Program-made: the position numbers and the translations under genes
Notes under the pieces: model-generated
Databases searched by the model: none
Seen by the model: the letters and a program-made list of their open reading frames with translations, nothing else
Told to the model about the DNA's origin: nothing
Shown: one piece after another, positions 48,178-59,097 of the stretch
Layout: the number at the start of each line of letters is the position of its first letter
Position numbering within the stretch: the stretch's first letter is position 1
Assembly (NCBI GenBank): GCA_032821775.1
Contig: JAVLRN010000008.1
Coordinates: 1,984,001 to 2,048,000 of the forward strand
Direction of reading: 5' to 3'
Length of the DNA: 64,000 bases
DNA from: Sanguinoderma infundibulare
Lineage: Eukaryota; Basidiomycota; Agaricomycetes; Polyporales; Polyporaceae

Positions 48178-48702
48178 CTAAAGTAAGCCATGTAATAAAA
48201 CAGGACATACCGGGAGCAGAGTAGGCTTGGTGGGCGGGACGGTGAAACACTCCCCTCTCGTGTTGGAGATGGTGGTCCGAGAGTGCCCAGGGATGCGCCA
48301 GTGCTGCTCGACGTCGTCTTTGTCGCACTTAGCCAAGATGACGTTGCCGCCGGATCCGCCCGTCGTCATACAGAGGTCGAGGAACTGGATCTGCTTGGAG
48401 TCTTGGGCCCCGGCAATGACGGAGGTGTAAAAGGAGGTGTAGTTTCCATCACCGAGCGTAGTGAGGATGACGGGCGAACCGCGATGGGGGGCAGGTGATG
48501 CAGGGACTGCAACGGTGAGATGACTTGCTATGGGCCATGTGAAGGATTAGTTCGGTGTACATATGTGGTGCAGTGATGAATGACACTCACGGAGCTCCGA
48601 AATGAATTTGACCCCGAATCCAACGGACGGTACCGGTTCGGCGATAGTGAATGGTACGATGGCGAGCGAAAAGGCTGTCACAAGAACGAAGGAGGACCTC
48701 AT
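48178..48702 (-). CDS. Secreted beta-trefoil/lectin-like small protein, copy B, 153 aa
   Basis: Exon 1 48591-48702 and exon 2 48178-48527, phase-1 intron 48528-48590. Signal peptide MRSSFVLVTAFSLAIVPFTIA. The mature part reads GSPVILTTLGDGNYTSF, then FLDLCMTTGG, AKCDKDDVEQHWRI (QxW motif QHW) and TISNTRGECFTV. A gtatgt near 48197 could be another donor, which would alter the last ten residues. Copy B and copy B' share not only coding sequence but also more than 400 bp of upstream DNA, so they are products of segmental duplication. Confidence 0.78.
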
Positions 48703-49140
48703 GTTGCTGAGCGTTGAGCGTCGAGCAGTGGCTGACCGCCTTGCTGGACTGCGACGAACTTTATACCTGGAGTCGGTCGAGCGGCTCATGCTTCTTGGCT
48801 GCTTGGAAGCCTCATCTGCCGAACCTGAAGGTGGGTTCACTGCCTCTATCATCACCTTTAGGCAGCGTCACAGCCCAATATACTGTACAGCATCACTCGA
48901 GTTTCAAACGACGGCTCAGCGCCCGATCCATACGTTCATTATCATGCCAAAGGCGCTCGTGGAGCTGGGCCGACAATAGCCATTGGCTGACCGAGACAGT
49001 GGAATGACGAGAACGTATACAGGTCAACCGAAAATTGGAGCATGCTCACTGCCAGCGCGATCCAGTGCTCGCGTACTGACAGTCCCCGGTTGTGGCGCGA
49101 GCGTCGTCAAAGCCATCGGAGAATCACCACCATCGTCGCG
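48703..49140. repeat. Duplicated upstream region, copy 1
   Basis: Closely similar to about 58288-58700. Shared phrases include gagcggctcatg, ttggctgcttggaagcctc, cggctcagcg, cgatccatacgt, agccattggctgaccga and gcgcgatccagtgctc. Confidence 0.8.
48760..48765 (-). promoter_or_regulatory. TATA box of copy B
   Basis: tataaa on the minus strand, 58 bp before the ATG, followed upstream by a stretch (agtcggtcgagcggctcatg) nearly identical in copy B'. Confidence 0.7.
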
Positions 49141-49661
49141 TACAATACCGTGTTTGGGAAATCTTCGTGTTGATCGTTGACCATGGAGTGACCTATGGAA
49201 AGCGCCCTTCCGTTCTTTGTCCTTGGGCGCGCTGCTGAAGTTCTTCAATGTCACGGCGCGCTCGCAGAAGTGCCTCTGAGTAGAGATCGTCGAGGCCATG
49301 GCCGCCGCCGGGAATGTTCCTCATAGAGTCGGCAGAATCGCAGGGTGCGTCAAAAACGCCATGAAACCTCCATTTGGTAGACGAAGCGGAGGGGAAAGGG
49401 ATCACACCAAGCGGTCGATTCGGGCCGGTCCGACGATCCTGGAAGAGGCCTGCCACTCCGGGGACGACGCATTCCTCGCATGACTGGATCCGTCGCGGGT
49501 GTACTGCATGCCGCACGGGTCAGCTACCAAGCGCCTGCGCGATCAACGCGCGATCAACCAAGCCACACGATTTTATTGATGGGGCCTCCAGACACCGCAC
49601 GGTAATATCTGTATGTATGTGGACGTGGTGCGGATTGGACGAGTACAGGATCGGGATAGGC

Positions 49662-50222
49662 ATGTCGAGCGTCTCAGCGTACACCGCGCGTCCTCACAAA
49701 CGTCAAGACGACGGTCGCCTCGACTTGCGCTGGCTCCAGAGCAGGCAAATCCGCGGGCGAATCCGCGTCGAGCGCGAACTCGGCGCGACTGCCGAGTCTT
49801 CGGGTCCGTCCATCGAGAACGTCTTGGGGGTGTTGGGCCCAGGGCTCTCCTCTCCGCTGATAGCCGCGGACACCTCTTGCCTCGGACACTCCTCCAAGAT
49901 CGCGCTTGTGCTAGCTCCTTCCACTCAGATCTCGCCGCTTCTCATCGCATTCGACTTTAGGCATGTCCGGGAATCCAAGGCTGCACTTTCAGGGTATGCT
50001 GACGTTGTGGGATTGCTAGATGCATGGGGGACTGACTCGGAAACAGCACTCCTGATCACCAATGAGCAGCGGAATGCACACAGCCTGCGATACAATGACT
50101 ATGAACGTTACAGGTATGTCACACACTCCATATGTGAGAGATGTTTGTGTGAACGACGCAACAGGAAACACTGCTACAACCGCACACCTCGGCTGCGCTC
50201 GTCTCTGAAGACGAGAAGATGA
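49662..50222 (+). CDS. Uncharacterised partial gene
   Basis: The ATG at 49662 opens a frame with normal codon use: RQDDGRLDLRWLQSRQIRGR, then ENVLGVLGPGLSSPLIAADT and LLITNEQRNAHSLRYNDYER. A GT-AG intron fits at about 50114-50166. After it, the frame predicted by phase stops soon at 50220-50222, whereas another frame (MTYGRGREFKKLPPISLDAI, to about 50290) looks better conserved. That points to a frameshift. A further piece at about 50370-50630 contains one in-frame TAG at about 50503-50505. I do not recognise the family. It may be a pseudogene. Confidence 0.4.
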   Translation: MSSVSAYTARPHKRQDDGRLDLRWLQSRQIRGRIRVERELGATAESSGPSIENVLGVLGPGLSSPLIAADTSCLGHSSKIALVLAPSTQISPLLIAFDFRHVRESKAALSGYADVVGLLDAWGTDSETALLITNEQRNAHSLRYNDYERYRYVTHSICERCLCERRNRKHCYNRTPRLRSSLKTRR

Positions 50223-50639
50223 CCTACGGGCGGGGCCGCGAATTCAAGAAGCTGCCTCCAATCAGCCTCGATGCCATTCAGGAAGGACAGTGAGTGCGCC
50301 CCTCTCGTGTTCGAATCCGCGCAGACATTGTAGTCTGCAACTGCTCTTGTTCGAGGCGGAGCGTGCATGGGCGCACGCCCAAGAGATCCCTCAAGCTCGC
50401 TAACGATGCCAAGGCTCAGGACGGCGCATCCGCGGAGCACTCAGAGGAACAGTCCAACCCCAACCACAAGCATGCGACCCGCCAGATGCGCCATGCAATC
50501 CACTAGGCGACGCAGCTCCTCTCCCACTGCCAGGCCCTCTACGCCAATGGCCGCCTCTCCGCGCAGGGTCTCGCGCAGATCACCACGTACACCCTCATCC
50601 CGAACGGCCGCTTCCTCAGGCACCGTTTAGGGCAGCGAA

Positions 50640-52486
50640 GTCCACAACGATGTCCATCCTCGCAGGCCTCCTCGGACGTACTCGCGGCACGGTGACATTC
50701 AAAGGCGGGGTGGAGCGACCGCCCCGGGGCACGATCGGGGTCGTCCCGCAGAAGAATGTGCCGTTCCCAGAGCTGACATGCTACCAGACGTTGAAGGTGT
50801 GCAGGGCGGTCAAGCGTTCGGATGGGAGCGAGGACGACGAGGATGTCGAGCAGCTGTTGAAGGACTGCGACTTGGGAAGAAGATACACTACAATGCGAAT
50901 GCGTTGAGTGGGGGGCAGAAGAGGAAGCTGCAGTTAGCCATTGGGTTGATTGGAGGGTCGAAAGGTGAGTTACCCTTTGCGTATTGTATCTGCCCATTCA
51001 TTAATATATCTCCCGCTCCAGTCATCCTGGTCGACGAGGTACACTATATGCTCTGACTGTGCTTTGCAGTGTACGTCTGGAGTCGATCCGCTCTCCCGTC
51101 GAGCTTTGTGGCGGACGCTCAGCGCAGTGAGGAACGATCGCACTGTGATGTTCACTACCCACGTACGTGAATGTTTGCGCGTTGTCACGCTCGAGCATTA
51201 CCTCAAAAACCATTTAGTTCCTCGACGAGGCGGACTTACTTGCAGATACGATCGCGGTGCTCGCAGCTCCTGGGAAGCTCGTTGCCCACGGTACTCCTGT
51301 TGCCTTGAAGTCAAGCCTTGGAGAGGGTTACACCATGAACATATCCTTCATTCCGGAGGAAAAAGACAAGACACTGCGGGCAACGGAAGGCGAACTTCTG
51401 GGATGGGTTCAAACGATCGCGCCTCTGGCCTACGCGTCGTCGTCATCACCAAACGATGTTTCGTACCACTTGAAGCTGAAGGACCCAGCGACCGTCCAGA
51501 AGGTGCTCGGGCTGGTGGAGGACAACTGTGAGCAGTATAGCGTGGCGAACTACTCCGTAGCTGGAACGTCCATAGAAGACATCTTCTTGGGGCTCATGCA
51601 CGACAGCTCCCGCTCGGAAGAGAACTTGAAAGACAAAGAGAAGGCGGCATCGGACAAGGCCGATCTGTCCGCAACGCCGTCGCTTGTGCATCACCCCCAA
51701 TCCTCCTCCTCCACTCAGCAGCCCGCTGTTTTGCAGCTGATGAACGGACGGCGCCGCTCGCCGCTTGGCCAGGTGCTGACGATCTTCCACAAGCGTGCGC
51801 TCATCGCGAGGCGGAGCTCACTCACACCGACCCTCGCCGTGCTCGTCGCCGTCGCGGACTCGTGCATCCCGGTCTTCTTCCTCTCGAACCGCACCGACCA
51901 AACGTGCGTCAGGCACTTCCGCACTGTCCCGCAGACGCCACTGTACCTGCCGCTTTCTCCGCTCGGCCTCGCGACCGAGACCGCGGCGGGGTCGCCGGTG
52001 CTCGAGTCTCCTCCGAACATCATCCAGACAACCCTAGGGAACTCGACGCAGCTGTTGGTGACGCAGAACGTGCAGGACAACGCGAAATTCGTGCAGACGA
52101 TCGACCAGGACTTCCGGAACCTGTCCTTGGGCGGCGTCTCGCTCGACCAGCAGCCGCAGTCGGGCCGGGCGTTGTTTGCGTGGCAGGCGACGCCCCCAGG
52201 GTTGACGGGACTGGCGATGCTGAGCTTGGTCTCGAATTTGCTCTATAACGCGGCGCTGAATGCGACTGGGGGCGGGAACGTGGCCGCGCCGAGCATCATC
52301 CAGGCGAACTACCCGGCGTTCCCCGGGATCGCCGCGGGGACGCTCGTCGCGCTTAAGTGGGTCGCGTTCTTTGGTGCGGCGATGGTGAGTGCCAGCTATT
52401 TCATGTACGATCTGTGCGTACTGGTACTGAACGTGACGGACAGGCTGGCTGGAGTGGCGTTGCTGATGACGGAAGCGGGAAAGTAA
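50640..52486 (+). pseudogene. ABCA-type transporter fragment (first nucleotide-binding domain to second membrane domain)
   Basis: The frame begins inside Walker A (AKSTTMSILAGLLGRTRG), the preceding Gly-rich part being lost. Then come VVPQKNVPFPELTCYQTL, the signature LSGGQKRKLQLAIGLIGG, Walker B VILVDE, CTSGVDPLSRRALWRTL, TTH and DEADLLADTIAVLAAPGKLV. This is ABCA-like (subfamily A, lipid or drug export). A one-base loss near 50877 shifts the frame between DCDLG and KKIHYNANALSGG. The coding frame then runs to 52486 through the start of the second membrane domain (FHKRALIARRSSLTPTLAVL). The first membrane domain, most of the second, and the second ATPase are missing, so the gene is dead at both ends. 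Confidence 0.85.
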
Positions 52487-52959
52487 GGTCCGAACGTTTC
52501 ACGCCCTTGCCCCTGTTATCTGATGGACCGCTGCTGATGCGTGTTCGTGGACAGCAGCAGCCTCACGTTCTCGCTGTTCTTTGTCGAAACTCAGGACTGG
52601 AGGCCCGACTTAGGTGGACATTGAGCGGCTTCTGATGAGAGTAAGCCCCTCGCTCCGTACGAACTTTGAGCATCGCTGATTGCACCCTGTAGGCGGTTGG
52701 GTGTACACTAATGATGTTTGGCTCCATGCTCATACCCATCTGCTGGAGGAGTGGACAGCGGGCGGAGGTATGACCAGGCGACCACGCTGGACAAGACGAA
52801 TATACTACAGTCCGAATGCGCCAGTATAACTTAGCAATCTATGGTTGCAATGATACTTACTCAACCTTTCGACGTATGCCAAACAAACATTAGATGATCT
52901 TAACTCAGGCGTATGTGGCAAGCAACCATGCGCTCTCGGTTGTGATCGCCCGTAACAGT

Positions 52960-53330
52960 CTTCCTTTGTCACAGTGAGCTTCAACTTCTTCTTACCGAAC
53001 GACACGGCCACGAACTACGGTGATCCTGGGCGTATGGGCGATCGTGAGTGTGGAATGGGAGAGAGAGCAATCGGGACTAGGATCGTATCAACGTACCTGA
53101 CAAGCAGTCCCATGAGGCTCATTCCAATGAGACGACCTCTCGCAAAGGTCACGAATCTTGCCAACCAAGATGCTGCAAACGAAGATTAGATCTTAGACAT
53201 GACAGATGACGCACAAAAATTACTCACGCGACGTTATGTGCAGCGGGATGAAACCGAACCCATAGCTGATCACCGCCATTGCGATGGAAGTCGCGAAGGC
53301 CCAGCTCCAACTTAGCTGCATGGATGATAG
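52960..53330 (-). pseudogene. Membrane-protein fragment of unknown family
   Basis: The minus strand carries hydrophobic exon-like pieces, SWAFATSIAMAVISYGFGFI and RGRLIGMSLMGLLVR, each bordered by possible splice sites. It lies just downstream of the saccharopine dehydrogenase relic. I cannot assign it. Confidence 0.3.
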
Positions 53331-53397
53331 GTGAAATTAATCGCTACTCGGAAGAGGTCTCAGGTGAGGGGGATAGATTGAAGAAGGACAACGCTGC

Positions 53398-54290
53398 CTA
53401 AAGTTGGCTCAGCAGCGACTCGTCCAGAATGCCTGACTTGTGGAAAACACCATCCAGCACTAGCTGGACAGCGATCCCACAAGGTATGCCGACATATCTC
53501 GCCATGGCCGAGTGTCCATTTGGTTCCCCATAGGCTTCTAGCGTCGACGTAATGGTGTCCTACAGGAACGAGCTTCAGTTTGCAGGCTCCGCACAAGCAC
53601 AGCAGACTTGATGGGAACACGTACTCCCTTCTCAACTACGAATTTGTGCTGGAAGATGACGAGATTACGCTCGCCGTCCTTGAAGTTCATGAGCGGTGCA
53701 AGCCGAGCACAGAGCGTGTGAAGTAAGTTGCCCCCGCGAGGATGCGCCCGCCCTCTTGGTCATCCCGGAACTGGCAGACCTCGTTCACTTTGGCGACCAG
53801 AGTGCTGGAAAAGCGACGGACATCTTCAGCAGAATCACCACAACGAGAGGGCATCCGCTGACCTTTCAGATGCGTCCGCCGCTCCAATCGTGCACTGCGT
53901 GATCTCAGCGCAGGTGAGACCATCCCGCAACCACTCCTTCTTGTCGGTATCCAGCAGGCCGAGTGCGACAAGGGCCTTCACGTAGTCCATGAAACCTTCG
54001 TAGCGCACAGAGCCACGCATGACCGTCTCGGCCTCGGGGATACGGTAGATGTCACGGAACGGCAGCAAGCTACGGTTCGGGAAGGCGATAGGTGGGCACG
54101 ATGTGGCGACGCTCATAAGGTTCCGTCCCTCAATGTGCACTTCCTGTCCGCCAGGGAGGTAGGTCGCCGAGTCGAGGTGGACGAGGATGTTGCCGCGCGG
54201 AGACCAGGAGAACTTGTTTCCAAGCGGATTCGACTTGGCGATCTCCGGCACTGGCAATTCTCCACAAAAGGAGTAGGAACTGTATACGTA
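53398..54290 (-). pseudogene. LYS9: Saccharopine dehydrogenase (LYS9-type) C-terminal pseudogene
   Basis: LYS9 makes saccharopine from aminoadipate semialdehyde and glutamate in fungal lysine synthesis. From 54290 downward the minus strand reads SFCGELPVPEIAKSNPLGNK, FSWSPRGNILVHL, YRIPEAETVMRGSVRYEGFM, then, after frame changes near 53860 and 53720, NFKDGERNLVIFQHKFVVEK and TLEAYGEPNGHSAMARYVGI, PCGIAVQLVLDGV, ending in TAG at 53398-53400. These are the hallmark motifs of the C-terminal half. The N-terminal NADP-binding half is absent. In many basidiomycetes LYS9 is fused behind spermidine synthase; no such part is visible here. The functional gene must be elsewhere. Confidence 0.85.
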
Positions 54291-54399
54291 CATCTAAGGT
54301 CGGCACTACTTGGGGTTTTCGAAAGCTAGACTCGGACACGCATGTCGCCTACCATACAAGCTGTCAGACCTATTTTTCTTCACTGGGCCTCGAGGTGAC

Positions 54400-54625
54400 T
54401 GGGGGACTGACATCTCCACGCGGCAAATGATGGGCGTCTGGTTGATCGCGCGGTGATCGCGCGGGCGTTTGGTAGCTGACCCGTGCGGCATGCAGTACGG
54501 GTGCGAGTTGTGAAATGAAGGCGTTGTTGGGATCTGATAGAAGCGAAAGGCAGGAGTCGTAGGCCTTTGAGCCATCGAGCTCGATGCTCACGAACGAGGC
54601 TGTGCTTGAGGACTCGGAGAGCCAT
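54400..54625 (-). pseudogene. Relic resembling the unknown protein at 36531-37737
   Basis: The minus strand reads ESSSTASFVSIELDGSKAYD, similar to the phrase SASSFMTVELDG of that gene, then LAPVLHAARVSYQTPARSPR. The latter stretch recurs on the plus strand at about 49495-49560 (VLHAARVSYQAPARSTRDQ), so a ~60-bp segment is shared in inverted orientation between the two places. Confidence 0.4.
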
Positions 54626-55907
54626 TAAAACCTAGAGACGTACTGGAAAAACGAGCTCAACGCTCCATCATCTGGCCACACCATCGATGTCGCACTCACC
54701 AGTAATGTACAGCGTCGCACGCTAACCACGTCAAACGTCTACCGTGCCGTTTCCACTGCATTCCCTGTCGCTATTCTCAACGTCCGACGCTAAAGACCAA
54801 CCTGCATGTTGACAGTGTAAATTTACACGTAGGTGATTAATTAAGCATACCTTCCGCTCGATATGGTAGTCATATCCGGCTGCCCGTGATTTACAGATCA
54901 GGTCGAGACTGTGTGTCCTGCTGAGACATGTGAGCATATATGCGTGAACTTTTGCGTCGAGCTTACCTAGACCCGAGGGCGGATCCTTTGGGGGCCTACA
55001 TACACAGTGCGAAAGGAGAGTCTAGGCGCATCGTGTCTCGAGCCGTTTCTGTGTGGATGCGATGCATGATGGACGGGAAATCGGGAGATGAGTCCGAGGT
55101 GCCAGTGACTCGGAGAAGCTCGCGACGTCACCACTTGCGCGTCTCTGCTGCCACCTTGGGACATTAGTCAGCATCATATTCAACTCTCGGCGCTTGTTGC
55201 AAAAGCTTATAAGTACTACTTTAACTTCTTAGTTGGCACACTGAGACTGTGAGACAACCTGAGCATCCCCCGGCCGACAGTAACATCGTCCATCATGCCC
55301 ATCCAAATCATGACTTTACCACAAGATAACCTCACAGAGCTCGGCTGATCTGATGGCCCCGGTGGCATGCTTGAGGTGCTGAGTAACTCTCGGCTAGTCC
55401 TATAATCTACTTAGTTAACATACAGAAGCTTGTAAAAACACAAGACAGTCCTTCCTACATGCGATCGTCCAACAGAGCTCTCACTCGGATGCTGGACAAT
55501 CAACCGGTCGAACGGAGATGAACCTAAGTCTTCGTCTCTAAGGCTACTAGCAGAGGTCCGCCGCCGCGATGAACTCGACGATCGGATTCGCAGTGTGACT
55601 TCTGACAGTAGGCCACCTCTTATTTTGTTCGCTAAAGTAATGCGACACGCCTCCTGTGCCGAGTTTTTAAGAACACGCCCGTCAGCTTGCCAAAAAGATA
55701 ATCTCCATTCATTCGGTCGTATTCAAGTCGTACGAGGCAATAGTACTATCACAACTAAAATTGATTCCGAAACTCGTAGTCCTCGCGATATGAGCAGGGG
55801 GCAATTTATCTGCGGGGTTCTAGTCTGACGGGGACGTCACGGCGTCCCATATTTGTCCTACCGTCGGTGGGTCGTCGCATGGAATGCTCAAAACCTTTCA
55901 GCGTGAA
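54626..55907. other. No intact gene
   Basis: A minus-strand frame at 54967-55164 is unrecognised. The 3' flank of copy A' (from about 55840) resembles that of copy A. Confidence 0.45.
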
Positions 55908-56452
55908 TCACGTCAGCGCCCCTCCTGCAGCCGCCATCTCATGAGAAAGAAGACGTACTTCGCCCGAGCCTCCTGGCACGATGCTCAGACACAGCCCAGC
56001 CTCGTTGGCAATGGTTCCGCTTCCGCCTGGATTGATAGTCCAAAGATGCTGGGGGTTGTTTGCTCCACAGTCTTCCACGGTGGCGATCGAGCCGCTCGAC
56101 GCAGGGGTCCCCGAGATGCACAACACATCATCTGATACATAGCCCTTCAAAAAGATCGCGATGAGGTCAGAGGCGGGTTCATTGGGGATGAAGAAGGTGG
56201 TGAGATTTCCATCCCCGGGCGTCGCCAGATGGAGGGCTGTGGAACCAGGAGGGGGCGAGACCCCGATGGTTCCGCCAACTATTATGGAGTCCGCGAAGTG
56301 TTAGTGGTGAGTAGTTGTGTAGCGAGCGGTTGCCCGTAAGACTCACGTATTGCAGAATCGAAGCGCACATTGTCGAAAGTGGTTACGGTTTGGGCAATTG
56401 TCAGGGGCACGATGGCGAGTGCGAAGGCGGTGGCAAGGGCGAAGGACTTCAT
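55908..56452 (-). CDS. Secreted beta-trefoil/lectin-like small protein, copy A', 158 aa
   Basis: Exon 1 56347-56452 and exon 2 55908-56278, phase-1 intron 56279-56346. Signal peptide MKSFALATAFALAIVPLTIA. The mature part has LATPGDGNLTTFFIPNE (almost identical to copy A, LATPGDGNLTTFLVPVQ), VLCISGTPASSGSIATVEDC, NNPQHLWTI (QxW-type QHLW region) and TIANEAGLCLSI, then ends ALT. It is the closest relative of copy A, including flanks and TATA distance (52 bp). Probably secreted; ligand unknown. Confidence 0.82.
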
Positions 56453-56503
56453 GTTGCTGAGCTTCGAGTGGGGGCCGATCCCCTAGCCCTCACACTGAGA
56501 CAG

Positions 56504-56511
56504 TTTTTATA
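56504..56511 (-). promoter_or_regulatory. TATA box of copy A'
   Basis: tataaaaa on the minus strand, 52 bp before the ATG. Confidence 0.75.
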
Positions 56512-57739
56512 CCTCCAGTCGAGCAGCTCAAAGGCTCACAAGGCGTACCTGGGTGACTTGGACGCTCTCACCCGGCGCATTGATCGGAAGCAGTAGGCCT
56601 CTGCCCTGTGTTGGTTTCTCCGGCGACGGCAGCTGATCCCCGATTTAGACAACAGCTCATCATGCCAATCATAAGGGCGCTATGCCGACGTTTGGCCCTG
56701 GAGACCACGACACAGTGACTAGAGAATTGGAGTAGTCTGAATCGCGGGGATGCACCGTTGCGGAACGTAACTCGAGGATTTGCTCACCGTTAAGTACCTA
56801 AGTCACTACTCGAGCGGTTCAATGCCCATGCATTGACACCCAGGTCCATCATGATCCTGTCAGATCCTCAGGGTAAGGCTAATCTAGATTGACCGGGCAC
56901 TCAACGAAGCACTGGACGCATCATGACTCACGATGTGTATTGCCGGAGTACACCGCGTATGAGAACAAGACGTATGCCAAGTACATCAGCATGAGGCCTT
57001 TGCTCTTCGATGTCGCACCACCCAGAACGTGCGAGGCTGTGACCATGGGCCATGGCAGGGGTTGATTAGCTTGATGACACTCCCACTCATGTGTCCGAGG
57101 GGTCGAGAACTTTGCAGCGGGGATGTTGACCACTGTTGCGGGTGATCGCAAACGAGAGATGAAACGGTAAGAAGAAATGTACACGGGCGGGCAGCGGTCT
57201 GGGTTACGGGGTTGTCGGGTTGACTCGTGGGGGGAGTGGCATTGGTGGGGTGGTAGGGTGCGAGCATGGAACAGGCAAAAACATGGTCCAGCCGCCCCAG
57301 AGAAGTGATGTGTCCGGCGAAAGGTTCGGACTCCGGATACTCCCAGAAATGGCATCTCAAGCGCCCACTGCGAAGTTCGACCTGATGGGTCTTCTCCGGA
57401 CCGTCGTTCTCCAGTCGAAGACACATCCGGCTGCCGCTTTCCGGATATACGACGTAAAGTGATGACATACAAGGCTAGTGGATACCCAGCTATTCAAACT
57501 ATTGGCCGTGCTACCGTCGGAATCATCGCCCTTCCATTGGCACCTCCGGATTATGGGTGAGTGCCATAGGGTCCTATGTGCATTGCGAAGGAACAGTATC
57601 TGGAGTGACATCAATTCGCGTGGCATCCCAACATCCATCTCGGCTCTACGAGACCTGGGTCCAGAGCTGCTCTGCTGGGCTTGTGTTATTGCACGGGAGC
57701 AGAGCCAGCTGTCGAGGGATACCTGTCAGCAGCTCTTTC
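56512..57739. other. Spacer between copies A' and B'
   Basis: A minus-strand frame at 56986-57468 and an overlapping hydrophobic one (LMLMYLAYVLFSYAVYS, about 56935-56990) may belong to an unrecognised small gene. There is no firm evidence. Confidence 0.35.
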
Positions 57740-58287
57740 TCAGGCAGCCATGTACGGAGGGACAGGACGTACGAACTGAATCGGATCCGGAATGATCGGG
57801 ATGGTGAAGACGGTGATACACTGTCCTTGGCTGTTGGAGATGGTGGTCGGGGAGGTGTCGTTTATGAGCCAACGTTGCTCGAGGTCGTTTGCGTCGCAGG
57901 GATCCCAGGTGGGCCCATGGTCGGCGGAGGTGTTCGCTCCGCGCGCAGTCACGCAGAACGGGAACCGTGGAAGCGCGAAGAATTTGATCTGCTTGAAAGG
58001 CCCGAGGCCCACGGTGGGGGTGGAGAACGTGGTGAAATTTCCCTGGTCGGGCGCGGTGAGGATAACGGGCGAACCGGGGTGAGGAAAAGGTGATCCCGCG
58101 ATTCCGATGAAGGGGTGACCTACTGTTAGCCACGGGACTAATTAGCCGGGCGCATATGGAACAGTGATGAATGAGACTCACTGGTCTCGGAAGAGAACTG
58201 CACCTGTGCTCCAATTGAGGGGACGGCGGCAGCGAATGGCGCGACAATAAGGGAGAAGGCGGGAGCGAGAGCGAAGAAGGATTTCAT
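57740..58287 (-). CDS. Secreted beta-trefoil/lectin-like small protein, copy B', 162 aa
   Basis: Exon 1 58182-58287 and exon 2 57740-58122, phase-1 intron 58123-58181. Signal peptide MKSFFALAPAFSLIVAPFAA. The mature part contains GSPVILTAPDQGNFTTF (copy B: GSPVILTTLGDGNYTSF), RFPFCVTARG, DPCDANDLEQRWLIND (QxW motif QRW) and TISNSQGQCITV. It ends PPYMAA. The structural pattern matches the other copies. Upstream DNA to about 58700 is shared with copy B. Confidence 0.82.
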
Positions 58288-58700
58288 GTTGCTGAGCGTG
58301 GATGGCAGAGCAGTGGCTGACCGCCTTGCTGAACTGCGACGAGGTTTTATACCTGGAGTCGATCGAGCGGCTCATGCCTCTTGGCTGCTTGGAAGCCTCG
58401 TCTGCCCGAGTTGAGTTCCCTGCCTGCACCATCCCCTTTAGGCAGTGTCACAGTCCCATACTATGCTGTATACTTGTGATTCGAGCTTCAAATAACGGCT
58501 CAGCGTCCGATCCATACGTGCGTTATGATGCCCAAAGCGCTCTTCGAGCTGACTAGACAACAGCCATTGGCTGACCGATATTCTAAAATAGCGAGAATGT
58601 ATCGAGGCCAACCGGAAAAACAGAAGCATGCTCACCGTCAGCGCGATCCAGTGCTCATGCATTGGAAGTCCCCGATGGTGTCGGAGAATTACCGTGTGGA
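58288..58700. repeat. Duplicated upstream region, copy 2
   Basis: Second copy of the region at 48703-49140. It starts just before the ATG of copy B' and includes its TATA box. Confidence 0.8.
58345..58351 (-). promoter_or_regulatory. TATA box of copy B'
   Basis: tataaaa on the minus strand, 58 bp before the ATG, the same distance as copy B. Confidence 0.75.
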
Positions 58701-59097
58701 TCCGAGCAATGGCTGTCTGTTTCTCCAGATTGCGACGGTTTTAATACCCGGAGTCCCTCCCGGGCTGAAAAACATTATATTATACTCGTCATCCGAAGAT
58801 ATGAATGAGTTGTCAGGGTTAATGTCCACTCCATCTGCTTTCCAAAGACAATCGCACGTCACACAAATGTAGAACCACACATCGTCCTTGAAATGATTCA
58901 ACTGCACATGAACGAACAAGATCACAGGAGACGTCGGAAGAGTTGCGTTGCTTGCGCATATCCGCGGTGTTATTGTGCGGCTCACGCAGCAGCGCTGCCT
59001 TCCACCGGCTCGACCTTCCATAGCTGCTCTTTCGGAGGAGGATCCTGGCACGGAGCGACAGCCACCTAATGAAGTGATGCACGTTAATGCACCACCC

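Noticed and set aside
50290..50325. tRNA-like B box (gtgttcgaatccgc)
   Set aside because: No matching A box at the right distance and no cloverleaf can be drawn around it.
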